A DNA stretch of 64,000 nt from Prorocentrum cordatum (lineage: Eukaryota; Sar; Dinophyceae; Prorocentrales; Prorocentraceae): NCBI GenBank assembly GCA_963575745.1, contig CAUYUJ010016282.1, positions 1,709,532-1,773,531 on the forward strand, written 5' to 3'. Under the pieces are notes generated by a model, which saw nothing but the letters and a program-made list of their open reading frames with translations, was not told the origin of the DNA and searched no databases. Each line of letters starts with the position of its first letter. Positions within the stretch are counted from its first letter, which is position 1. Shown here one piece after another: positions 11,541-22,339 of this stretch. Made by a program: the position numbers and the translations under genes.

Positions 11541-11629
11541 GGCCCTTCTGCTCTCCTCGGTCCTCCGCCGCCCACTCTTCCCGCCCCCCCCCTGGTCCCC
11601 CACCCAGTGCGCGGCCCGCAGCCCTCCCC

Positions 11630-11910
11630 TCCTCCTCCTCCTCCTCCTCCCTCCTCCTCCTCCCTCCTCCCCTCCCCCCCTCCCTCCCTCCCTCCCTCCC
11701 TCCCTCCCCCCCTCCCTCCCTCCCTCCTCCTCCTTCGGCACGCGATACTCCAGCCCACAGTCTCCGCCTGCAGCCCGCAGTCCTCCACTGCGGTCTCCCT
11801 TATTCCCCCCCCGTTCTCCCTCCCTTCCTCCCTGCCTCCCTGCCTCCTTACCCCCCCCTTCCTCCTTCCTCCTCCCTCGCTCCCTCCCTTTCCCTGGTTT
11901 TCTCCATCCC
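11630..11910. repeat. CTC/CCCT pyrimidine tract
   Basis: Tandem CTC, then ccctccctccct, then mixed pyrimidine blocks. No gene is seen in 11541-12640. The AT-richer island at about 12070-12470 has short open frames but nothing recognisable. Confidence 0.88.
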
Positions 11911-12629
11911 CAGGAGGTTTGGGCTCTGCAGCATTCCCGCCATGCTCTCGTGAAAGGGGGCCGCCTTTCGTGGCGCTTTCCAGCCCTCGCTTCCCCCTCC
12001 CCCTATCCCGCTGCCCCTCTTCGCCTCCCCATCGCTACAAGTTCGCAATCTGAGCGCTACCACCTGGTTCCCCTGGTGTCGTAGTGGTTGGACAAACACT
12101 GTATACGATATGGCATGTAATCAGCATTCTTCACACGGGACGGGTCTTAGATGCCCTCCGATATAGAAAGCATCTGAACCGTGTGTGCTGTAGACAAGTG
12201 GTGTTCGCCATTCTCATGATGAACATAACTTCCCTCCAACGGGACAGCTTTGTCATCGCAGCGGTGTCAATGGTGGTTTGACTCTCGCATGCGACCGTAA
12301 CGTTTGCTGCCTTTGGAAAGTGATGCTCTCGCTGGTGCGTTTGCTGCTCTTTCTGCTCACCAGGGAGCCTCCGTCTAACGGAACGACGTTGCCAACGCAG
12401 TTGTGGCGTTCGGGATTTAGGGTTTTTCACGCACCCGAGTCGCTGAACAGCGAGGGAGTCAACGCAGAAGGAAGGGGATGGGAGGGGGGGGCGCCTCACG
12501 CCTCATTTTGATGCGAGAGAGCACCCAGCTCGACCCCTCGCCCTCCCGCCCCTCCTCCCCGCGTGCCCATCTTCCCCCCCCCCGCCCCTTCCCGGACATC
12601 TCCCCCCTCCTCCCAGGAGAGGAGGAGGC

Positions 12630-12635
<6 letters not shown>

Positions 12636-12662
<27 letters not shown>

Positions 12663-12725
12663 GAGGAGGAGGAGGAGGGAGGAGGAGGAGGAGGAGGAGG
12701 AGGAGGAGGAGGAGGAGGAGGAGGC
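12636..12725. repeat. GGA trinucleotide array
   Basis: A near-perfect GGA run after a G-run, in the purine-rich 12.6-13.05 kb block. 13050-13310 holds no visible gene. Confidence 0.92.
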
Positions 12726-13319
12726 GCGGCTGCCTCCAGGCAGGCGCCCTCGTGGGGAGGGGCGCCCGGCGGACACAAATGCCGCGGTGTCTGTGGTGGG
12801 CCGCCGCGTTCGCCGTGGCGCGGTCGGCATTGGCCGCGGCGTCTTGCGACGAGCAGGCGCGGCTGGGAGGGGGGCGGGGGGCGGATTGGAGGCGGGCGCG
12901 GAGGAGGGAGGACGAGGGCGTGGAGGAGTTAGGTGTGAGGAAGGTGGGAGTCAGGAGGTCCGGGGGGAAAAAGGGGGGGATGACGAGCGAGGAGGAGGAG
13001 GGGCGAGGGCAGAGCAGAGGCGACAGAAATTAGATGGAGCTGAGAGATCAGGGTACGTTAAGGTGGTACTTAGGGGGTAGAGAGATGGCAGAATATAGAG
13101 TAGAGTAGAGGGCAATCAATGGATAGCAGGGAGTAGGCGGTGTGGTAGCGATTGGATAGTAGAGGGTGGAGGGTGGATTATCCCGGCAAAGCAACCTAAC
13201 AGCGATGTGTAGGAGCATATCTGGAAGCATTCCCTTTAAGACTCAGATGGGCATCCATTTGTAGAATTTTGCTGTTCTCGCAGTCGTAGTCGCATTCGCG
13301 ATGACAGTCGCAGTGGCAA

Positions 13320-14565
13320 CGGCAGTCGCAGTCACAGCCTCAGCCTCAGCCTGCCTCAGCCTCAGCCTCAGCCTGCCTCAGCCTCAGCCTGCCTCAGCCT
13401 CAGCCTCAGCCTGCTTCAGCCTCAGCCTCAGCCTGCCTCAGCCTCAGCCTGCCTCAGCCTCAGCCTCAGCCTCAGCCTGCCTCAGCCTCAGCCTGCCTCA
13501 GCCTCAGCCTCAGCCTGCTTCAGCCTCAGCCTCAGTCTGCCTTCAGCCTCGGCCTCAGCCTCAGCCTGCCTCAGCCTCAGCCTGCATCAGCCTCAGCCTC
13601 AGCCTCAGCCTGCCTCAGCATCAGCCTGCCTCAGCCTCAGCCTCAGCCTGCCTCAGCCTCAGCCTCAGCCTGCTTCAGCCTCAGCCTCAGTCTGCCTTCA
13701 GCCTCGGCCTCAGCCTCAGCCTGCCTCAGCCTCAGCCTGCCTCAGCCTCAGCCTCAGCCTGCCTCAGCCTCAGCCTGCCTCAGCCTCAGCCTCAGCCTGC
13801 CTCAGCCTCAGCCTCAGCCTGCTTCAGCCTCAGCCTCAGTCTGCCTTCAGCCTCGGCCTCAGCCTCAGCCTGCCTCAGCCTCAGCCTGCATCAGCCTCAG
13901 CCTCAGCCTCAGCCTGCCTCAGCATCAGCCTGCCTCAGCCTCAGCCTCAGCCTCAGCCTCAGCCTCAGCCTGCTTCAGCCTCAGCCTCAGTCTGCCTTCA
14001 GCCTCGGCCTCAGCCTCAGCCTGCCTCAGCCTCAGCCTGCATCAGCCTCAGCCTCAGCCTCAGCCTCAGCCTCAGCCTCAGCCTCAGCTCAGCCTCAGCC
14101 TCAGCCTCAGCCTCAGCCTCAGCCTCAGCAGCCTGCCTCAGCCTCAGCCTCATCAGCCTCAGCCTCAGCCTGCTCAGCCTCAGCCTCATCTGCCTTCAGC
14201 CTCAGCCTTCAGCCTCAGCCTCAGTCTCAGCCTCAGCCTCAGCCTGCCTCAGCCTCAGCCTCAGCCTCAGCCTCAGCCTGCCTCAGCCTCAGCCTCAGCC
14301 TGCCTCAGCCTCAGCCTCAGCCTGCTTCAGCCTCAGCCTCAGTCTGCCTTCAGCCTCGGCCTCAGCCTCAGCCTGCCTCAGCCTCAGCCTGCATCAGCCT
14401 CAGCCTCAGCCTCAGCCTGCCTCAGCATCAGCCTGCATCAGCCTCAGCCTCAGCCTTCATCAGCCTCAGCCTCAGTCTGCTTCAGCCTCAGCCTCAGTCT
14501 GCCTTCAGCCTCAGCCTGCATCAGCCTCAGCCTGCCTCAGCCTCAGCATCAGCCTGCCTCAGCAT
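13320..14565. repeat. CAGCCT hexanucleotide array, about 1.2 kb
   Basis: Tandem cagcct units with regular cagcctgc and cagtctgccttcagcctcgg interruptions that themselves recur every 100-150 bp, so a higher-order unit has been amplified. The open frame (poly Ala-Ser / Ser-Leu / Pro-Gln) is an artefact of the hexamer. Confidence 0.95.
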
Positions 14566-14571
14566 TCAAAA

Positions 14572-14913
14572 TGTGGCGCGGGAATGGAGTTCTGGGAACT
14601 CGAAGAAAGTGGCCTACAGTTGGCTCCAGGCATTCAAAAGCATGCCCAGGAATGGAGTTCTGGGAACTCGAAGACCACGAAGTGACCTACAGTTTGCTCC
14701 GGGCATTCAAAAGCATGCCCAGGAATGGAGTTCTGGGAACTCGAAGACCACGAAGTGGCCTACAGTTTGCTCCGGGCATTCAAAAGCATGCCCAGGAATG
14801 GAGTTCTGGGAACTCGAAGACCACGAAGTGGCCTACAGCTTGCTCCGGGCATTTAAAATCATGCCCAGGAATAGAGTTCTGGGAACTCGAAGACCACGAA
14901 GTGCGTTACTGAT
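14572..14913. repeat. 73-bp tandem repeat, five copies
   Basis: Copies of ggaatggagttctgggaact begin at 14581, 14649, 14722, 14795 and 14868. The first interval is 68 bp and the rest are 73 bp. Each copy continues with ctcgaagaccacgaagtg, tttgctccgggcattcaaaa and gcatgccca. Confidence 0.92.
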
Positions 14914-15774
14914 CGCTAAAAAAGGAGTCCCCGGATTCCGTCCAGCATCTGCCCAGACCCCCTTGGGGAGTCATGATGCTCTCTTTTGAGACCACTAGAA
15001 GCCTATCAGTCTTCGCTGTTAGGTAATATCAAAGGGGTAGAGATTAGATAACAGAGATCGCAGCGTCCTCAGGGATCATTGCCACCAGCCTCGTTATCGC
15101 GCCGACTGGCAACTTCCAAAGGCCATGGTGACACCCGCTGATTGGGGAGGCTCGCGGTCTTCATCGGACCCTGGCGGAGAGAGGAATTGACGCTGGGAGC
15201 ATTCTGGTCCCCCGTACCCATTCCTGGCCACCGACTCCGAAACAGGACCAAGAGAGCCCCGTGGAGGCTCCGCGTGGACTGCCAAGAAACGGCCTGAGTG
15301 GCCAGCCCTTCAGCGCGACTGACCCATGCTGGGCGGGAACGCTGCGAACTGGCTCCGGTCTGCCAGTGCATCATTCAACCTACCGTCACGGCAGGCGTGG
15401 ACGTTTCTATTACCATCACCAGTGCTGTCATGATTATCACCTACCTCCTGTCAATCACCATCATTATTTTGAGCACCATCGGGGCAAAGCTTACGACTCG
15501 TCCCAAAACTCTGCCCCCTCCCGCGCAGAGCTTAGAACGCATGCCACGCATCAAGAATGACATGAGCGCACACCCCGAGTTCCTAGCGGGGGGGACGACT
15601 TCATGGACGCACCACATCCCTAAATTGCAACGCGTAACCACAAGTAATTGTAAACTTGTAGCCGTTTAGTTCGAGCGGACATCGTCTTGCACCACAAGGG
15701 TTGATGCCACACAGTGTGGCGTCTTATCACTTGTGACTTGTGAGACAGGCGCATATGGTTTTTTTGCTCAGCAC
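14914..15774. other. No gene recognised; possible hydrophobic open frame
   Basis: A plus frame at 15298-15669 contains a hydrophobic stretch (VMIITYLLSITIIILSTIG) that could be a membrane segment. The underlying DNA is partly CATCAT-like, so it may be fortuitous. Nothing else is recognised. Confidence 0.25.
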
Positions 15775-15876
15775 ATGCACGATGCGTCCCCGGCTGTCCT
15801 TCGCCGCCTCATTTTCATGCAGCTGCCTGCGGCACACCCTGCCGCCGCGCCAATGCAGCAGCGCAGCGTGAAGGAG
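15775..15876 (+). CDS. Possible first exon of the GH5 gene
   Basis: An ATG at 15775 starts 34 codons of ordinary composition that end at GAG followed by GTCGAG, a plausible donor. The next exon can start at 16500 after CGCAG, and both boundaries are in phase 0, so the frame continues. Just after the donor the DNA changes to the degenerate TCTTGGGGCC-type sequence that also fills proposed introns of this gene. The segment lacks a clear signal peptide, which would be expected before an extracellular enzyme with a C-terminal anchor. The true 5' exon may therefore lie elsewhere. Confidence 0.22.
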
Positions 15877-15889
15877 GTCGAGTTACTTC

Positions 15890-16345
15890 TCTGGGGCCTC
15901 TTAAGGGCCTCTCGAAAATCATTTCGGTCAGTTTGGGCGGATGTTGGTGTTCTGTCAGAGTTTTCTTTTAGGAGCGTATTGTCAATGCCAGCTCGATTTC
16001 CCCCTCTTAGGCCTCTCCTGAGGCTTGGGCCACCTTGGAGGTATCTTGGGCCGTCTTATGTCCCATTGAACCGTATTGAGGGCCTCTTTAGGCCGTCATG
16101 GAGCCCCCCTGCGCCACCTTGGGGCCCTCGTGGGGCCGATTTGGGTTGTCTTGTAGCCCTCTTGATGACCTTTTGGGCCGCCTTGGGCACTCGGAAGCTT
16201 GAAAGGGCAAGCATGCAATACTCTGTCGACGCCTTTATGAGGGCCATGTGTTGTGCTCTCGAGGGCCTCATGGGCGTCCTCTTGGAGCCCTCTTGGGCCA
16301 TCGTGGGTCATCTTGGGCCCCTCGTGGGGCGACCCGGGGCTTGCT
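15890..16345. repeat. Degenerate GGCCnTCTTGG low-complexity repeat, block 1
   Basis: Phrases such as tcttgggccgtc, cttggggccctcgtggggcc and gggccatcgtgggtcatctt succeed one another at 10-25 bp spacing, always in the same orientation. It lies in the first proposed intron of the GH5 gene. Confidence 0.7.
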
Positions 16346-16499
16346 CGGGGCAGACGTGGAGAATTTTCGGTCGACGCCTGCGACGAGGGGATGGAGTCAA
16401 ACCAGACAGCAGAGGAGCATATGCTGACACGCCCCAAACGTGCACAAGGCATGATGGTGGGCGTGCAACATTTTATCGCGAGTTCACGCTGGGGCGCAG

Positions 16500-17157
16500 A
16501 TTGGTACGGCCTTAGACATAGATCTATGTCTGAGCGCCACAGTTGGCAACCACTTGCAGCTTGTGGAGTGCTTGGGGCACCCTGCGGACAGTCACCTGTG
16601 GGTCGCTTGGGATTGGAGGCCATCCCTGCACCACGCGCCTCTCGTCGGACCACTCTGCATGTCGGGCGACACAGGGGGTTGCGTTGGAGCCGACCTTGTA
16701 TTGAGCAAGTCCGAGGAGGCTTCGTCTCTTCAATGGTCATGGGACGTCATCGGTATGCGCATTCGACTCAGTGGCTTATGCCTCATGGCTATTCGAGCAG
16801 ACGGCGAACGGCCGTCCGTGGAGTTGAGGGACTGCGATTGGAAGAACAATTTCGATGAGCAGAGCCAGGAGGGGCCTGCAAACCAGTCGTGGATGCTGCT
16901 GCCAGAGAGCAGGCCGCAAGTGGATGTCCTGACACAGCTCTCGTTCCCGCTGCGCACGAGCGGCCGCTACATCGTAGATTCCGTTGGGAAGCCTGTGAAA
17001 TTGGTTGGCGTCAATTGGATCGGTGCCCACATGGAGCAACTCGTCAACAACGGGCTGCACACGACCACTGCCAAGACGATAGCCGCTCGCATTCTTCGTA
17101 TGGGTTTCAACTCGGTCCGTCTGGGCTACGCGTTGAACATGACAGACAATCATTTAC
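16500..17157 (+). CDS. GH5 glycosidase gene, exon with beta-trefoil and start of the catalytic domain
   Basis: The frame is open from 16455; AG at 16498-16499 is the likely acceptor. In the spliced model (numbered with the tentative first exon), residues 35 to about 175 contain three degenerate beta-trefoil motifs. LCL-type starts lie at 43-45, 86-88 and 127-129, with Trp-bearing ends LQWSW (111-115) and NQSW (162-165), as in carbohydrate-binding ricin-B-type (QxW) lectin folds. The GH5 domain begins near residue 181 (LSFPLRTSGRYIVDS), followed by LVGVNWIG and GFNSVRLGY with the conserved Arg at 241. The domain is cut after beta-strand 2 at TTAC|GTTTCG (17157/17158). The split Leu codon is completed by the exon at 34710. 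Known for the family: GH5 enzymes hydrolyse beta-glucans with retention. Inferred: a cellulose-active enzyme whose trefoil targets it to wall glycan. Confidence 0.82.
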
Positions 17158-17589
17158 GTTTCGCGTATCCCCACCAGCCCATCCAGGAACGATTTTCAGG
17201 CGAATTGTGTTGATCGTTGACATTGGTGAGCATGCTGTGGATCTGTGGAGGCCGTCGACTTGAAGTTTGTGAGTCGCCTGAGCAGGCCAAGGGGAGCATG
17301 TGCCGTTGCGGACCTGCCGAACGAGGAAAGGCGGAGGAAAAGTATGATGAAGCGGGGGGGGGAAGGTGGAAGAGGAGGAAGAGGGGTGATGGAAGAGTTG
17401 GAGGAGCAGTAAGAGGAGGAATGCGATCATAATGAGTGTTGGTTGAACACGTTCTCACTCAATGTGTGGTTCACCATGGCTGCGAGGAGAAGGAGTAACA
17501 GGAGGACGACTAGGGGAAGGAAGGGTTGTTCCGGTATAGGGCCCCAGGTTGTTGTGCAAGTGTTGGCTTTTCGGCTCAGATACAGGTAA

Positions 17590-19043
17590 TTGCCGTCAGG
17601 CGGTGCGGCACAGCTTTGCACTTTACTATGCTGGCCGAACTTCCGTACAATGGCCGAAAGTCCGTCCTAACGGCGTTCTCGCTTCGGCACGGGCAGCACA
17701 CCGCCAGCGTCATTTGCACGCCGTGGCCAGTTTTTGGTTCAGATGGGGGGCTGGACGACATGGGCGAATCAAACGCACGTTTGACGAACGTCAAAATCGC
17801 AGCGATGTCCCAGCTATGGGGCCGACTCGGGTGGGGTTGCAGCTTTCGCTCCAGGCATACAAGGTCTACGCCGCATCGGTGCTGCTCTTCGTGGGGCAGT
17901 TCGAGGCCTTGCCGACAGACTGGCCAGATTGGGAACAGCGGGGGTGCTCGGCACTTTTCCCGGGCCCCTCTTTATTGGATGAGCACAGGTTGCCTGAGGG
18001 AGTTGACAGCCCTGCGCTTCCCCGTCGCCCTGAAGGACGTTGCGCGGACAGTCGTGGCGGCCAAGGCCCGAGGGGCCAAGCGGGAGGCCGCAGGCGAGCT
18101 CCGCATCCGCGAACGGCCCCGGGAGTTGGGTGACCTGCACGCCGCCGTGCCAGCGTCCGCCTCCCTCGCCGGGTTGGCTTGGTTTGCCTGGCTTGGCGCG
18201 ACCAGGCGCTCTTGCTGCAAAAATCGCGGAGGCGGACAGCCGCCTATGCGCTGCCAGGAGGGCGCCGGGCCCACGGCCCGAGTGGTGGGAGGGACGTCAA
18301 GGGCTCCCTCGAGGGCGCGAAGTTATTCGCGCTTCGCGCTTCGCGGTCCTCGTTCCTTCTCCTCCTCCTCCTCGTCCTCCTATTCTCCCTTTGGGAGGGC
18401 GGCGCGAGAGCGCGAAGTTATTCGCGCTTCGCGCTTCGCGCAGCGCGAAGCGCGAAGTTGGGAGCCCTAGGACGTGCTCGCTGGCAGAGCAAAGCCGCTC
18501 TCCTCATCACGCCGGCGCCCAAGGCGGAGCCACTGCGGCACTGGCGCCGTAAATTGGACGGATGGCCTTTGCAGGTGCTACCAGGACGTCGTCGGGCACG
18601 GGCTCAGACGGCCTTGGCGGCAGTGGCTGCTCAATGCCAGCCCCACGCTCTTGCGGCTTGCATACGATTGCAGCCGAATGGGTGGTGTACCAGTCGGCGC
18701 TTTCAGGGGAGATCGCCATGCCTGCCGCCTCGGTTGTGGAGGTGGGCAGGACAGCATCGAGCACAGGGCCTATTGCCCTGTCCGGCAGCACTTGTTCTAG
18801 CGCATCCTGCAGATCGCGCCTGCCCCGAGGGAGCAAGCCCTCGACCGATTCCTACTGCTGGGGGACGGTGCCGCCTCCACGGCGGGGCAGTCTACCATCC
18901 GCAACCTGGCAATCGGAGCTGACGCCTGGTACCGGCGCCACAACCACCCGCGCTGCGGCGGCCTGCTGGTGGAAGACATCGAGGGGGCCTTCGCGGAGTA
19001 CGTGCGGGAGGGCCGCCGCGGGCTGGGTGATCAATTGTGTTGA
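17590..19043 (+). pseudogene. 5'-truncated, frame-broken non-LTR retrotransposon (C-terminal reverse transcriptase region)
   Basis: Translation gives a recognisable order. From about 17830, GLQLSLQAYKVYAASVLLF then FVGQFEALPTDW and ALFPGPS; then LRELTALRFPVALKDVA with a basic Ala-rich helix; then EWWEGRARWQSKAALL; then NGWCTSRRFQGR; then a Cys/His cluster GCGGGQDSIEH...YCPV; then a C-terminal segment (AWYRRHNHPRCGGLL) ending at TGA 19041-19043. This order is typical of the region after the polymerase motifs in dinoflagellate LINE-like elements (recognised from general knowledge, not a search). At least three frame changes are needed, plus one in-frame TAG near 18800 and a 173-bp insertion at 18298. 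The catalytic polymerase motifs are absent. It lies in sense inside the large GH5 intron. Confidence 0.7.
18298..18470. mobile_element. Foldback MITE-like element family 1, copy A (inserted in LINE)
   Basis: The 173-bp element begins CAAGGGCTCCC and ends GGGAGCCCTAG, giving an 11-bp terminal inverted repeat with one mismatch. It is flanked by GACGT at 18293-18297 and at 18471-18475, a perfect 5-bp target duplication. The interior is rich in GCGCGAAG/CTTCGCGC palindromes around a CTCCTC tract. Removing the element and one GACGT joins EWWEGR to ARWQSKAALL in the LINE frame. A second copy lies at 59701-59866. It has no coding capacity, so it would depend on a transposase elsewhere. Confidence 0.85.
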
Positions 19044-19844
19044 CGGCGGGGCTTGTGCTTGGGACATTTTCGGATTTGTTGTTGCACGTTTAGGGGTCGC
19101 ACTGCCGCATGGCGGCGCTTGCAGTACAAAGGTTTCTCGTTTTTGTTATGTTGTTGTCTCCTCTCTTCCTGTCTCCTCCTCTTCGCTCCTTCGCCTCTTC
19201 TCTTCTTTTCTCGGGCGCCTGATTTTGGGGATGCCAGCCCGTCGATGTTGGATTATTTGGGGGCCGTCTGCTGTTCCAGCCGCACTAGTCTCACTCATTC
19301 TCACGTGGGTCGCACGATTCCATGGTGTATTCTACCAGGTACTGTGTACCTCCAGGCCTCCGCACCTCTGCTGGTCGCCCTCCGGCGGTGTTTTGTTTGA
19401 TGCATATGCACATTGGTGCGGCTACGAGTGGTCAGAGTGTTTCCGGGCATTGTCCGCCCTATTGTGTTTCGGGGGCGGAAAAGAGGGGGGTGATGACTAG
19501 GGGGGGGTGGATATCATGGCGGGGGCCATGATATTTCCCCAGATTTCATGGTGCCTCTTCTTGTTTCATTACGTCCCTGCCCCCCCCGCTGGGCCGCGCA
19601 CATGCCGCCGGTCATGATTTGCACCCCCCCCCTCTTGGACACCCCCCTCTTGGCCGCTCCCGAGTGTTGCACAGGTATTTTGTATACTGCCCGTGCAGGG
19701 CTCGTCACTGGCTGACGGCGCGGTGCCGCGCTGTGGATCGTGGCCGGCTGGACGCGCCTTTAGGCCAGAGTGCCCGTGGTGAGCACGCAGTCTCTCGCCT
19801 CCTTCCTCTCTCCGCCTCCCTCGTCTTCCTTCCTCCCCCTCCTC
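19044..19844. other. LINE 3' flank, no gene recognised
   Basis: A T/C-rich stretch follows the LINE stop and may be its 3' untranslated region. It is followed by C-run-rich sequence around 19560-19680 with no recognisable gene. Confidence 0.4.
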
Positions 19845-20015
19845 GGGCGGCGAGGTCTATACATATCCACTGCTCCCCGGCCAGGCCCATCCTGAGCTCA
19901 CGAGCTGTGTATACGCCCTCCTGGCCAAGCCAGGAGGGCGTGGCATATGCACCGCTGCTGGGTTCAGGCTGGGCCTGGCACAGGGACCAGTGGATATGTA
20001 TAGATCTCGCCGCCC
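19845..20015. mobile_element. Foldback element family 2 (171 bp)
   Basis: The ends are nearly perfect inverted repeats: GGGCGGCGAGGTCTATACAT on the left, and the complement of GGGCGGCGAGATCTATACAT on the right. They match over 27 of 28 bases. Pairing continues inward (CTGAGCTCACGAG against a diverged partner) to a central CCTCCTGGC-CAA-GCCAGGAGG hairpin. Because of the symmetry, both strands translate a similar QWICIDLAA peptide. CCTCCTC occurs on both sides, but in pyrimidine-rich DNA, so a target duplication is only possible. Confidence 0.75.
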
Positions 20016-21105
20016 TACCTCCTCGGCGCCGCACCGACTCGGTGACATTTGAAATTCGCATCTCGGCGTCAGCTCGGGGTTCCGCCCCGCGGCCCATACG
20101 ACAGGACGGCGGAGGCCGCGGGTCGGGCGAGTTGCGGCACAACTACCTTCCCCCCTCCTCCTTCCTCCCGCTCCCGCCTCCCGGAGGCGGGGCACTGGCT
20201 GTTCCCGTTCGGGGTCGGCCTGCGCTTCGCCTCCTCTTGTGGTCTCCTCCTCGCTCCCCCTCTAGTTGGCGCTTGCGCCGGTGCGCGCAGAGGCGGCTGG
20301 TGATGGGCTGTCCGGTTTCGTCGGTCGCTCCCTGACAAGGGAGTCGCCACGAGCCCGCATGGTCCTGTGGTGTCGGCCGCCTACGCTGACAGCATGGCCG
20401 TCTTGATTTGCGGCAGGGCCGCATTCAGAAGCTTGGGGGGTGCGTCAGATTTATGGCGCTTCGCTTGCTAGCTCTTCTTCGCCGCCTGTCCTGCTCCTTC
20501 CTCGCCGTTTCGCCGGATCTCGTGCCCGCACTTGTGTCAGTGTTGGATGGAGACCGAGCTGCCTCCATGCTCCAAGGTTCCTTGTTTTAGCCTCTGGCGC
20601 GATTTCGCTGTGTGCGGCAGGGCTCCTCCTCCTCTTCTTGCTTCCCCGTCTTCTTTTCCCCCCCAAACCCTGGTCCAGGGCGATCGGCGTTTCTGATAAT
20701 GCTACGCTCGGCGACGCATTTGACTCTCAGCGTGTGTGTTATATGAGCGGTTGGAGGCCGTCAGGGGTGCGCGCACACACTGAGTTTGTTCAGTATGTCC
20801 GACTCTGCGTGCGATTGTGAATGCGGTCCGGTTCGTCCCCTCAGCTGTCCCCTTTCTCCCAACATGTGTGCTGAAAAAAATGGCCAGTTTGATTGCCACC
20901 AGTTTCCGTCGAACGCGTGCGGAGCAAGGGTCCGACGGTCATATCGGATCCTTGTGCAGGCAAATGCGCGTCTCGTGGTGGATGTTGCGGAGATTATTCT
21001 CATGTTCTACGTCGTGAGTAGTGGTTATCCGTGCCGCGCCTTCGTATGCTCACTTCCTCCTCCTCCTCTTCGTCCTTCCTTCTCCACACCACGATCAATC
21101 ATCGC
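20016..21105. other. No gene recognised
   Basis: Mixed-composition DNA with short open frames on both strands. One plus frame at 20440-20820 has a hydrophobic stretch but no recognised domain. Confidence 0.4.
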
Positions 21106-21109
21106 GATG

Positions 21110-21990
21110 TGACACGCATAGCAACTGGGGAACACGAGGGGATACTGCCAGGGGAGAAGTCACTTACCGGTTCGTGCCCATATGGTTGGGATGTCTCAAG
21201 CGCGTCTTTTTCAGGGCCGCGTGGTGTTCGTGATGTCGCAACCGTAGTTCTTGGGCACCACACGGGGTAGGACGCTTGCCCGCTGACGCCCAGTATTCGG
21301 GGATATCTCACGGGAAATGTTGGCTGTTTGAGGTGGGCGTGCTTTTGTTTCAAAGCCGCCACGCAGCGTATATTTGGGTATCCCAGAGGGGGAGGGGGGG
21401 ACGCTAGAGGGTCGGACACTTGCCCGTTGGCGCAGATTGTGGGGACGTCCCCTGCGAACAGGTGGCTGTGGGAAGTGGGGCATGTGTTGTTCAGGCCGTG
21501 GCAATCGCGGTGTAGCAGTTATCATTCTTTGGACGCCATAGAGGAGAGGCGCAGGGTCTACATCACGGGTGCCTTCGCGCCCACATTGTAAGGATATCTC
21601 AATTGAAACGCTGGGTTTGGGAATGTCGACGCGTTTTTTTCCCAGGGCCGCGCAGTCGCCGCGACGACGTAGTAAACATACGGTTCGGGCGCTACAACAG
21701 TTAGCCGCCAGGGGACAGGATACTTGTGCGTCAGTGCCCAATGTGTGGGGATATCTCGCGCGAGACGCTGGTTGTTGAGAGGTATACGTGTCTTTTTTTT
21801 ACACGGTCGCGTGGCCATTGCGATGTAGAGGCGGGTGGGACACTGACCCATTGGTGCCCAGCTCGTGGGGATGCCTCAAGCGGAACTCTGGCTTTAACAT
21901 GGTTGCGTGGTCGTCGTGATGTCGCAAACGTGGCATAGGGGAACCACAGGGGGGTCTCTAGGGGGTGCATTACGGGCGCTGTCGCGTTCA
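21110..21990. repeat. Degenerate satellite of about 145 bp, roughly six copies
   Basis: The order ggggatatctc, acgctggctgtttg, cagggccgcgtgg, gatgtcgcaaccg, ggacacttgcccgttggcgc recurs about every 120-170 bp with many changes. Diverged relatives of the same phrases appear again at about 24600-24900. Confidence 0.7.
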
Positions 21991-22339
21991 TGTTGCGAGG
22001 ATGTCTCGGCCCACACAGTTCCCATGCCCGCTCACTTGTTGACGCGCTACCTGGTCAATGCAAAGTAGCGTGGATGAGGAGGGTCCGGAGGAGGAGGAGG
22101 AGGGGGACAAGAAAGAGGAAGGGGAAAAGGAAGAGGAAAAGCAATTCACAGATGCATGCATGGGGATCCCCCGTGTCGAAACATTTTCCCTGCCGTCGCC
22201 TGTGCAGCATTTCGCTTTTGAGACGCTCTACCTCTGTGGACACTTGGCCTGTGCAGTCCATGCCCGTTTGAGTATATTATTCCCCTCTCTCTTGTGCTAT
22301 CCGTCTCGTTGTTTGGGTCCACCATTTCCCTCTTTGTTC

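Noticed and set aside
14572-14913. Regular direct repeats that might suggest a CRISPR array
   Set aside because: The whole 73-bp unit is repeated with no unique spacers, and the context is eukaryotic.
13301-14989. 562-codon frame of Ala-Ser, Leu-Ser and Pro-Gln repeats
   Set aside because: Product of the CAGCCT hexamer and the 73-bp repeat; no ordinary protein sequence at either end.
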